NCBI GenBank assembly: GCA_026075535.2
Contig: AP026549.1
Location: 7,440,001-7,504,000 of the forward strand
DNA length: 64,000 bases
From: Tricholoma matsutake
Lineage: Eukaryota > Basidiomycota > Agaricomycetes > Agaricales > Tricholomataceae
Reading direction: 5' to 3'
Part shown: in pieces, positions 56,102-64,000 of the stretch
Numbering within the stretch: the first letter of the stretch is position 1
Layout: each line of letters begins with the position of its first letter
Translations under genes and position numbers: made by a program
Notes under the pieces: model-generated
Told to the model about the DNA's origin: nothing
What the model saw: the letters and a program-made list of their open reading frames with translations, nothing else
The model's database searches: none

Positions 56102-57516
56102 ATGGTTGCTTTTACTACTTATCTGTTTTGTGCATTCTGGAAACATAAACTTGCTCAAGCCCAACATGCTACCTGTGCTTTCAACCATCAAACTTGTCAG
56201 TGTCAAGAGAAACAGGCACAGATTGACAACACTGTCAGTGAGTGGTACACCTACACAATCACCAAAGCAGATGAGATGGGAAAATGGTTTGACAAGAAAC
56301 CTCACTATTTCCTGGATATATTTTCTAAGGCAGTGCAAAAATGGTTAATCACCACAACAATATGAATGCCTACAATGCATTCAAAAGCTTGAAGGCCACA
56401 GAAGGTTTTTCATATCCTGTATAAACATATTTAAATGTTTGCTGACATAATTTGTAGAAGGGAACTCGATGAAATTGATTATGCTTCAACAAGAATACCA
56501 TGAAGAATATGAGGCTCTCACCAAGGAAGAGAAGGATGAGCTCATTGAAGAATTCAAACACATAAGCAAGAAGGCATGAAGATTCATCATCCAACTGCAC
56601 ATGCTTGCATCCAGGATGTGGCCAATGTCATGCATAATATGCAACTGCTGGTACATAGTCGCTCTTGCTAGCAATGCACTCATGATTGCATTCTTATCAT
56701 GATAACACTCTTGTAGATGACTGGGCTGACTTACTGCATTGGCATGAAAGGTTTTTTCTGCATTGTAAGAAATTCACCAGATTACCATATGCAGCTGCAA
56801 TGGTTCTTCACATCACTGGCACTCAAAGAGTATATGAAAATCGCAGCACATAAGAAGTGGGATACTTTGGAAGTAGGGGCAAGGCTGGAGGCATTTGCAA
56901 TTGCTGGATGCGATACAGTGAGTGAGTAAAATATATTTGGTAATGTCAAATTGGCTGCAAGTTACTAATGATTGCTAGACTTACTACAAACTTCCAAGCA
57001 GAAGGCTGAGCATATGAAATGTGAGATCAGAGACAAGATTAGTGTGATGTTAGGTATGTGCTCTCAAATATTCTTGTCCAGTGACAATGGCCTGATTGGA
57101 ATCTTTATTGCACAGCCAACATCACAGGTAATCCTAATGCAGTGATGAATTATGTAAACTATGAGGAAGCCATTGTTCAGCATTACAGGATAGAGCTGGT
57201 AGGTTGGACATACAACAGGTTTGTTAACCCAAGTGAATTTAGTTCAGCCTTAGGTCCCTTATGAGCAAATTAACACCAGAAAATGCAAGTTTGTAAAACT
57301 GTCGGCCAAGGAATGTCAAAAGCATTTGGAGGCCTACAAGGCAAAGATCGCAGCTGGAGAGCTTAAGGCTCATGAGAGGAAGACACACTCTGATGCTGGA
57401 AAGAAGAAGAAACAAAAACAGCAGACAAATAGCAGTGAGGATGAGGACAACTCAGAGGGGAACAATTTAACAAGGAGAACAATGCCCATTCATCCAGCAA
57501 GTGCTGACAAACCATA
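56102..57516 (+). pseudogene. Decayed uncharacterised Agaricomycete ORF
   Basis: Successive readings: CAFNHQTCQCQEKQAQIDNT, YNAFKSLKATEGFSYPV, QQEYHEEYEALTKEEKDEL followed by IEEFKHISKKA (56480-56578), TGNPNAVMNYVNYEEAIV and ELVGWTYNRFVNPSEFSSAL (about 57125-57250), and a Lys/Glu-rich tail (KKKKQKQQTNSSEDEDNSEG). The order NAF..., EYxxEYxALTxEEKxxLIEEF, then VGW...FxNPSExSSAL recalls an uncharacterised protein family of Agaricomycetes often found near KDZ elements. Many shifts and stops. The function is unknown; the first block vaguely recalls HMG-box helices. Confidence 0.45.
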
Positions 57517-57889
57517 ACTAGTAAGAGATGTGTTGTTGATGATAGCAATAATGATTCTGAGGATATGAAGTCTGATTAGACAGTAGTATGCCAGATTATG
57601 GAATATAGATTATAAGAGAGCACACAGTATACACAAGAACAGGAGAGAGTACTAGTAACATTGAAGGTAAGTATGTGATGTGGCAGTCATTGATGAATGT
57701 GTGTATTAGTATCGTAAGTGGCAATAGTGAGGAGTAATGTACAGTGCTGATAGCAAGGCCACAGGAAGATCATAAGCACAATGGTTGAAGACGACAAGCA
57801 CTGAGAGATAATTTGAGGGAAATTGAGCACACGAGGATGGGCAGAGAGTGATGCGGCCAGGCCCTTGACAATGATTGGCATGAGTGGGA

Positions 57890-58310
57890 GAGTTAGTAGT
57901 AGGCAGCAAAAGCTGATAGTGAGCGGGATGGTTGTGGATGGTGAGCTCTGAGCCTGGGAACAGTTGATGAGAGCAGGCAGGAGGGGATGGGCGCTGATGA
58001 TGATGAGCTGACAGCAAGTGGGAGGTGATGATGGGTGCTGATGGGTGAGCTGAGGAACAGCCAAGCATGGGCGGGAAGGAAGGATGACAGGCACTGATGT
58101 GGCTGAGCCAAGGAACAGCCAATGGTGGGCAGGAAGGAATGTCAATGATGGGCATTGATGACAATGAGCCAAAGAACAGCTGAACATGGGTGGGAAGAAA
58201 CATTGATGATGGTGTTGATGTGGTGGAGCTGAGGAATGAGCGGGCAGGGACATTGATGGTGCCATTGATGAGGAGGAGCCAAGAATTAACCAGCATACCT
58301 GATGCACAAA
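57890..58310. repeat. Degenerate minisatellite, unit about 60 bp
   Basis: About seven units of the type TGAGCYRAGGAACAGC...GGGYGGGAAGGA...GATGRGCRYTGATG. The long minus-strand frames here (217 and 240 codons, rich in Ser/Pro/His/Leu) are products of the repeat and not supported as genes. Confidence 0.7.
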
Positions 58311-58570
58311 GGTCGGGGCAGAATGTGCAGATGATCCCAAACATGGGTACAGGTACAGACAGAATCAGTGGGCAGCGGGACTCTCTAAAATCAAACCTAA
58401 GTGGGACATATTCACAGGACATATTCATGGGTGAGGGAAATAAGTATATTTACTACATATCAATGGGTGTGACATGATGGGATCATGTCCATTTATATGT
58501 GGCTTACTGTGGGAAGGTTAGGTGGGTAATTTACTGGTAAATTACAGCTTGACAACAGACCCTAACAGAC

Positions 58571-59093
58571 CCCCCTGTAATTTACCAGCCTGAATTATGC
58601 ACCCTCAAGTCGAAATGAAAGGTCACAGAGGTCATGGGTCACAATAAACCTGGGAGAGCCAAAAAGCATCCAAAAAAGGCAATTTAGATGTGTTTCTGGT
58701 CAAAATTTTGGCCAGGTCACCTCCTGACAAACTGATTGTGTTGGTACACTGGGTACAGTAGTGAGCATCAATAAAGATTGTACAGGATAGCAATGGTAAC
58801 GTGTTGTGTGATCATGTGAAGGTCACATATTTGCCACATGTGAACAACCATATTGATAGGGGCAAGATGGCTCAATGGTTAACTCCATCATCTCATTTCA
58901 GGGGGACATGCCCTTGCACTCTTGGGTTGAACCCTGATCCCTCCGAAGAGTTTAGTGGGTATTGCTGAAAGACAGTGGAGTCCCACACTGCTGTTAACAT
59001 ATAATGGTGTGCATAAAAGCATTCTCTTCGGCCAGTGTCCTCCTAGATGTGCATTAGGGTTGCATAAAATATTCTGGCCTGGTAAATTACTAG
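58571..59093. mobile_element. Foldback element with TAATTTACCAG ends
   Basis: GTAATTTACCAGCCTGAAT at 58572 and the complementary ATTCTGGCCTGGTAAATTAC ending 59093 form imperfect inverted ends. GGTAAATTAC words cluster on both outer sides as well (58530-58550, 59095-59150, 59580), so there may be nested or tandem copies. No clear target duplication. Confidence 0.5.
58861..58945 (+). repeat. tRNA-like (SINE-type) sequence
   Basis: AAGATGGCTCAATGGTTAACTC resembles a Pol III A box (TGGCTCAATGG). About 50 bp downstream, GGGTTGAACCC resembles a B box lacking one base. The T-stem cannot form properly, so it is not a tRNA gene. Lies inside the foldback element. Confidence 0.3.
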
Positions 59094-59550
59094 GTAATTT
59101 ACAAGGTCCATTTGCTGCACAGTAATTTACTGGTAAATTACTGGTAAAATATTGCACGTGATCAGTTCACATGACTTTAGGGAGGGTTTTTTCATTGTCA
59201 AAATTTTTGGGCACTGGCACATCCAACAGATTCAGGATTTATCTAGTCATTGAACTGTTACATAAATGATATGGCCAGTGATATGAATGATAGCTGTGGG
59301 CACATGACACATAGTTAACAACAATGATCTCAAAGTTTTTGAAGGCATTACATATGTAAACTTATTTGATTTGAGGTTTGAGTTTGAACCATGGTCATCA
59401 CATGCATGTTGTCACTGTCATTCACAATGATGACCCAAACTGGTAACCAATTGATATGTACATTACTTTGTAACAACTTTGGATGAACAAGCCTACTAAG
59501 TAACTCCTACCTCCAGCTTGTCAACATCCCAAACCAGAGCTGTCAGAGTT

Positions 59551-59578
59551 GTCATGTGATAGGTACCTATCACATGAC
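59551..59578. repeat. Perfect 28-bp palindrome
   Basis: GTCATGTGATAGGT followed by its exact complement, centred on GGTACC. No spacer. It contains CATGTGA/TCACATG, a word that also recurs in the LTR-unit repeats. No function assigned. Confidence 0.9.
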
Positions 59579-59939
59579 TTGGTAAATTACCTGTAAAAAA
59601 TAGCGCATCTTATGTGTAGTCGGAGTTGACCGTGGGCTTCGGGCTCAAACCGGTTACCAAAAAAAAAAAAAAACAACCAATATTGATATTTCAGAGCATC
59701 ATATCAGTACGAGGCATATATGTATGTAAGGACAGAGTGTAACAAGCAAAATGGAAACTACTGTTGTACAAAAGTGGGCGTCAACGGTGTAAGAAGCTGT
59801 GACAGATACCACCACACGAACGCTAATGATATTGCACTAAATAGCAAAGTCGACGACCCGGTAAGAAAGACGAGAAAGAAGCTCAACAAAACAAAAAAAA
59901 AATCAAAAGGTGAGCATGGAGATGTAACACCGCAAGCCA

Positions 59940-60540
59940 TCAATATTGGTTGCAAGCAAAGCTTGAGATTTGATCGTTGTTCACGCCTAGGTTAGAGTAC
60001 TGGCCAGCTTGCTCGCCTCGACCTGTGTAGATCGGCAGCAGGCTTGTACCCGCACATCCAGGAAATCTGAAGATCGGAAGACGAGATCAGAAATTGTAGC
60101 TGACACTCGAGATGGAAACTTACCTGTATGCTCGGCAGTTTATATTGCCGCCAATTATCAAGCTAGAGACGTCATCCTGAAGTTCCCCCGGAACCGTTAC
60201 ACAAGCGGTCTTGTGGGGAGTAGACCATTGGTAAGACTGTCCACCAAAGTTCACGTGCTGGTATATGAAAAGGTCGGTGTTAGCATCGGGCTATTGAGTA
60301 CTAAGATGTCAATGTTTGGAACCAAATCCACGTCAGTGGTGAACGACGCACAGCTCGAGCCTCCGCTGCGAGATGGCATGCAGCAAGGATGATAAGGAAC
60401 CAGGTTGAATAATATTAAAAATTGAACAAGATCAGCAACGACAACGACTTACGTGGAGTAGGCAGCTCAATTGGCTTGGCCTGGGCTGAAATAGCCAATG
60501 CGGTGAAGAACTTGAGAGCGATGATGAAACTAAGTTGCAT
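59940..60540 (-). CDS. Small secreted beta/gamma-crystallin-like protein (4 exons)
   Basis: A spliced minus-strand model: exons 60540-60453, 60360-60302, 60257-60124 and 60066-59940. Introns of 92, 44 and 57 nt have GTAAGT/AG, GTACTC/CAG (branch GCTAAC) and GTAAGT/CAG ends. The product is 135 aa: a signal peptide (MQLSFIIALKFFTALAISAQ, likely cleaved after Ala21), then a mature part with five Cys (about 33, 68, 90, 98, 132). The block CVTVPGELQDDVSSL, C..YRFPGCAG and NDQISSFAC fits the beta/gamma-crystallin-type pattern (Cys, L.D..SS, C..Y...C.G, ND..SS). The likely product is an extracellular small protein; members of such families include antifungal or inhibitor-like proteins, so the exact role is open. 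CpG content is normal, unlike the decayed neighbours. Exon junctions were chosen because only they keep the frame open. Confidence 0.75.
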
Positions 60541-60601
60541 TTGCGATGAGGTTAAGAACTCCGGTTTGGACTCTTGGATGATCCTCGAACAATTGGATCG
60601 C

Positions 60602-60608
60602 CTTTATA
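60602..60608 (-). promoter_or_regulatory. TATA box of the secreted-protein gene
   Basis: TATAAAG on the minus strand about 62-68 bp upstream of the ATG at 60540, a normal distance for a fungal core promoter with a short leader. The hAT element starting at 60788 lies about 180 bp further upstream, so the promoter between them is compact. Confidence 0.5.
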
Positions 60609-60787
60609 CTCTAGAGGTCAGGTATGAAAGGTTGAGTTTACTCACGACGAATAAAAAACTATCTTAGATTGATCTTAGACTGATAAATAACAACAAAAAA
60701 GAGAAAATTAGAGAAGCGAATTCGTCGCAAAACCGGAGCTTCTACTTCATTAATGTGGCACGTGAGAAACATTCATCCTGTCAATGT

Positions 60788-61587
60788 TAGGGTTGCCGAA
60801 GTTCAGTTCAGTCCGGTTCTTGGCACTTTTTGCTGAACTGTGAACTGAACTTTCACTAATTTTCCAGAACCGAACTGAGAACTGAACAGAACAGGAAAGA
60901 ACCGGTTCTCAACGGTTCCGTTCAGTCCGGTTCTTCATTCGAACTGGTGAACTGAGATTAACAAAACAAAAAATGTGCTACGTACCCATTTCCGCACACC
61001 AGACGAGCCCAATAACGTGTCGAAAGCCTACTCGCAGACCCCGGAAGTCGGCACTCTTGTTATCTCCGACTTCCAGCAATGGAAGGAGCAAGAACAGGCT
61101 TGAGGGCTTGAAATGTCGCCTAGATGGCATTTAGCGAGGAGTACTAGTGGTGGACGATGATTCAACCAACCGCGACGCGTCATCAACGTGACATGACACG
61201 TGACGTCGAAGATTGCGTTTCTTGGGTGATAAGCTCTCGTCACTTGGAAGGACTGATCCCCTCAAGCTCCATTGCACCCTTGAATCTAGCATGCATTAGC
61301 GCCCCCCTAACCCCTCAAAAAGTTCGGTCCGAACTGGTCCGAACCTCGGTTCTCTTGCCATGCCCATGTCTAGAACCGAGAACCAGAATCGTTACGTCCA
61401 GCGGCTGGACCGAACCTGAACTGAACAGAACCGTCAGTTTAGTTCTGCCGGTTCTTGCTCTTTGCGTCAGTTCGGAACAGAACAGAGGAACGTCGTCGGC
61501 AGACAACGATGTCACTTAATTACGCTTACTAAGGCGGACGGACGAACATCTGGATTCTCCAATACCGAAATGTCCTCGGCAACCCTA
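60788..61587. mobile_element. hAT-type element upstream of the secreted-protein gene
   Basis: 800 bp, ends TAGGGTTGCCGAAGTTCAG and TCCTCGGCAACCCTA. CCTGTCA lies 4 bp outside the left end and directly at the right end, an imperfect target duplication. Subterminal sequence is packed with GAACCG/CGGTTC and AGTTCAG words in both orientations. Many CpGs remain intact. No transposase frame. Confidence 0.75.
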
Positions 61588-62760
61588 CCTGTCATTTACT
61601 ATTATTGACGCTAGGCTGCAATAGTCAAGGCCCAATGAGAAGAACACAAAGTTGATATCTGCACGACGCACATCGAAGGATTTCCTGGTCCAGAATGTGG
61701 GCCAAAAGTATCTGATATTTAACCTGTTCCTGGGCGCTCGGCGCTAAGCGCCCCAATGGATTCACCTCTCCTTGGAAGGTTTAATTTGGTACACATATGA
61801 CCGACCAGAGGAGCACGAGGAAAAGGACGTTATCAATTTGGAACGGTGTGTCTACATTTGGTTTTCATATTCAAAAATACACACACGAAGAAAACCTTGT
61901 GGAGACGTTATTGTCAAATCTTGCTTCGCCTTTCTAATCACCTGGCGAAGACAAGAGCCACTCTAGTGGCCCGCGCCGCTGTTCGGAAAAGAAACTTATA
62001 TTGTCTCGTCGTAACCAGCGGTGCACTTCGGTTCAATGTATCCGAACAGAAGAGGTTACCTCGCTGTCGAACGGTCACACCAATACTGATGGAGTATTCC
62101 AGAAGCAATGTTACTCACAGAAAATGAGATAAGCCTGTCATTGTGCTAGTGATCGATGTCTTGCATCAAGTTGCATAGAAGTGCTTTCTTCTAGATTAAA
62201 ACATGTACAGAAGAGCAGGCATTCTCTGAATCCACTCTGACACAGATCAAGGGGCTTCCTGAAAGTGGAAAGCTGGAGCAGGGGTTGGTTAGTTAGTCCA
62301 ACCGTTGGCCGCTGAGTTCTTTTCTGAGAACCCTCCGCATTGTCCGCAATTCCTCCCAGATTCACCCTCAGGACACATATTTAAGGCCTTGCAAATAATG
62401 CCTCACGGGATTTCAAGAATCCGGGATTGCGGTTGGAAGGGTGGCATGGAAGAGTCCAAATGTCCCTCAAGAGATCAAGAGCGAGTTTGTGTAATAGAAT
62501 CGTGACCAGTCACAGTTCATCAGGAAATCGGCAGGGGTCCGGCTGGTCCGGTATGACTAGACAGATTAGATCAATGGTTAACACTCTCCCATCAGTAGAT
62601 AAGACTTTATCTGGCCTTATCAGACAATCAAATAATGACAAGGAGAGGTGTACTGACACTTTGACTACAGAGTCATGGCATATGGCATGATTATTTTGTC
62701 ACATAGAATGGTTGGAGTGAATTAAATAGTTTTATATTAATATTTCATTTAAATGAGTCC
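61588..62760. other. CpG-containing region without a recognised gene
   Basis: Base composition resembles the secreted-protein gene rather than the transposon graveyard, so unrecognised exons are possible, but no frame exceeds about 93 codons and none shows a motif. A hairpin GGGCGCT..AGCGCCC lies at 61733-61752. Confidence 0.35.
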
Positions 62761-62774
62761 TTGCTAGAGTTTGT

Positions 62775-63225
62775 CACGTTCTGATAGAATACTCAGATCC
62801 TTGCAGGAAAGGGTCAGGGACTGATGCATGGACTAACAAAATTGCAACCTGTGAAATTGCTGCTCCTTAACATGTAATCCTTCATTTCAATGAAATGGCT
62901 TTATACCATCCTTTCCTTCAAATGACATCCTTCCTAGAACCTGACTATGGCTGATAGGATACTCAGATACTTGTAGGAAAGGGTCAAGAGCTGGTACCTC
63001 AACTAGCCAGATTGTGATACATGAGATTGAAAAGTCATTGTGTACAATTGTTCAAGAAAACAAAAGGACTTTATACTGCCCTGTCCAGATATTATTCTTC
63101 CTTAGAGCTTGCCATGTACCTATGGAACATCTGAAACCTTGCAGGAGTGGGTCAGTGCTGTGTCAAACATATGGTAAGATGGATCATGCACTGATGCATT
63201 GACTGACAGAATTGCAACATATAAT
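62775..63225. repeat. Three diverged tandem units of about 175 bp
   Basis: Each unit carries a word like GATAGRATACTCAGAT.CTTG.AGGAAAGGGTC and, 40-60 bp later, AACTA..A.ATTG.RA. They start near 62788, 62955 and 63120. The third is the most diverged (CTTGCAGGAGTGGGTCAGTG). Noncoding. Confidence 0.5.
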
Positions 63226-63606
63226 ATTGTGTGTTGATGCAAATGATATGATGCTACCACCAGAGGCATGTTCCAGCTCATGTCAAAACGACATGAGTTC
63301 AGTTCATGTCTTCGGCATGTCTCCGGAAGTTGATCTGTATGTCATATGTCAGTAATTGATCTCGCGGAAAATGTGCCTCATAGTCTCCTTCCTTTTTTGT
63401 ATTATATTATTATTATTTAATTCAAAAAGAAATTAAGAGTTAAATATGCCTCATCAGGTGATTCTCAGTTCCATCATATCAAGACTCATTTAGTCAGGTG
63501 ACTGTATGTGAAGCCTGCCTCATGCACAACATTTGCTCTTTGTATTCTTCCATCGACATATCTTCCTCACATTCTTGTCATTAAATTCTCTGTACTATCC
63601 AAAGCC
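63226..63606. other. Upstream region of the terminal gene
   Basis: AT-rich, no frame of note, and a short AT run (ATTATATTATTATTATTT) near 63400. The last 100 bp are pyrimidine-rich (TTCTTCC, CTTCCTC) and could be the promoter/leader of the gene starting at 63607. Confidence 0.35.
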
Positions 63607-64000
63607 ATGCCACCATCCCCCCCATCAAAGTCTTCCATACATAAAAGACCCCAGGCATCCGAATCATCAACCTCAAAGTGTCTGCATCAAAAGGCCTTTG
63701 TTCCTGGGGAAGGGGAGAGGAGTGGAAAAGAAGATAGTCATCATCTGATAAAGACAGATATACCTGATGATGCCAGCCAACTTAAAGTGTGTGTTTCTTT
63801 GACTATTCTAATTTTATCCTGAGCTCTGAGATGGCACAACCCAGCTTGCCCTTGAGACCCACCTTCATGTCCTCATGGGTGCTGTAACCAACACATCAGT
63901 TCCTGAGGCCCCCAATAATCATACCTTGAATATCTTTTCTCAACGATTCACTTCTGCTGGGGAAATAAATGCATTAATCAAAGGCAATACCCATAATGCT
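63607..64000 (+). CDS. 5' part of an uncharacterised gene running off the window
   Basis: ATG 63607 opens MPPSPPSKSSIHKRPQASES, Ser/Lys-rich, then EDSHHLIKTDIPDDASQLK. An intron probably follows (GTGTGTTT about 63790 to CTGAG about 63832). Downstream, the frame TTQLALETHLHVLMGAVTNT, SVPEAPNNHTLNIFSQRFTS, AGEINALIKGN is open to the window end. A TGA at about 63828 falls either in the intron or at a former CGA. I believe similar proteins are common in Agaricomycetes, but no function is known to me. Confidence 0.4.

Noticed and set aside
57687..58428. Minus-strand frames of 217 and 240 codons rich in Ser, Pro, His
   Set aside because: They overlap the degenerate 60-bp minisatellite and two frames are equally open; no start context, motif or splice support.
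59720..60667. Plus-strand frames of 91, 127 and 81 codons
   Set aside because: They are shadows of the spliced minus-strand secreted-protein gene, which has signal peptide, Cys pattern and splice signals.

Overview
The window looks like a transposon-graveyard stretch of a filamentous fungus, most likely an Agaricomycete (Basidiomycota). The evidence is chromodomain Ty3/gypsy elements, a Helitron with a spliced leader, a KDZ-associated protein remnant, many small hAT-type elements, 45-95 nt introns with GTRNGT...CTAAC...AG signals, and a small secreted beta/gamma-crystallin-like gene. A mycorrhizal lineage such as Boletales is only a guess. Nothing here is prokaryotic, and no rRNA, functional tRNA or CRISPR was seen.

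Layout. 1-5.8 kb: a hAT MITE (840-1213) with a perfect 8-bp target duplication, a decayed gypsy copy A (gag to RT, 1559-3901), a hAT end, and an LTR plus leader (4999-5812). 5.98-11.6 kb: gypsy copy B (RT, RNase H, integrase, chromodomain, 3' LTR), split by a 2.3-kb hAT-type element (8419-10748) that itself holds a second hAT element (8544-9355, perfect target duplication). 11.57-12.22 kb: a 651-bp near-perfect hairpin. 12.4-19.2 kb (minus): a decayed ORF cluster and gypsy copy C, whose pol is split by a 2.6-kb LTR-like unit (14957-17572) carrying an unrelated ORF. 19.2-21.5 kb: hairpin-plus-intron modules. 22.4-27.3 kb (minus): gypsy F and an LTR. 28.3-34.5 kb: gypsy D with two 412-bp LTRs. 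D sits at the pol stop codon of gypsy E (minus, 34539-36650). 36.7-37.9 kb: second copy of the unit ORF. 37.9-38.46 kb: a polypurine minisatellite. 38.6-40.3 kb: Helitron remnant with a hAT insertion. 42.1-45.5 kb (minus): third copy of the LTR-like unit, with another hAT insertion. 45.5-46.4 kb: coiled-coil ORF split by a MITE. 46.6-50.3 kb: LTR-like pieces and a 160-bp tandem repeat. 50.6-57.5 kb: KDZ-associated protein remnant and two uncharacterised genes, one split by a 1.5-kb hAT element of the hairpin/intron type. 57.9-59.6 kb: minisatellite, foldback and a 28-bp palindrome. 59.94-60.54 kb (minus): the one convincing intact host gene, four exons, 135 aa, secreted. 60.8-61.6 kb: a hAT element upstream of it. 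63.6 kb to the end: the 5' part of another gene.

Two themes run through the window. First, decay is dominated by CpG deamination. The two D LTRs differ only by transitions at CpG-derived sites, the single D pol frame is broken only by eight TGA codons, and two catalytic Asp codons of F became Asn through CpG-to-CpA changes. This suggests methylation or a RIP-like process acting on repeats. Second, two kinds of non-autonomous element carry unusual cargo: LTR-bounded units holding a conserved Gly-periodic/Thr-rich ORF, and hAT-type elements holding repeated hairpin-plus-intron modules. Coordinates of decayed genes are approximate because frames break often.
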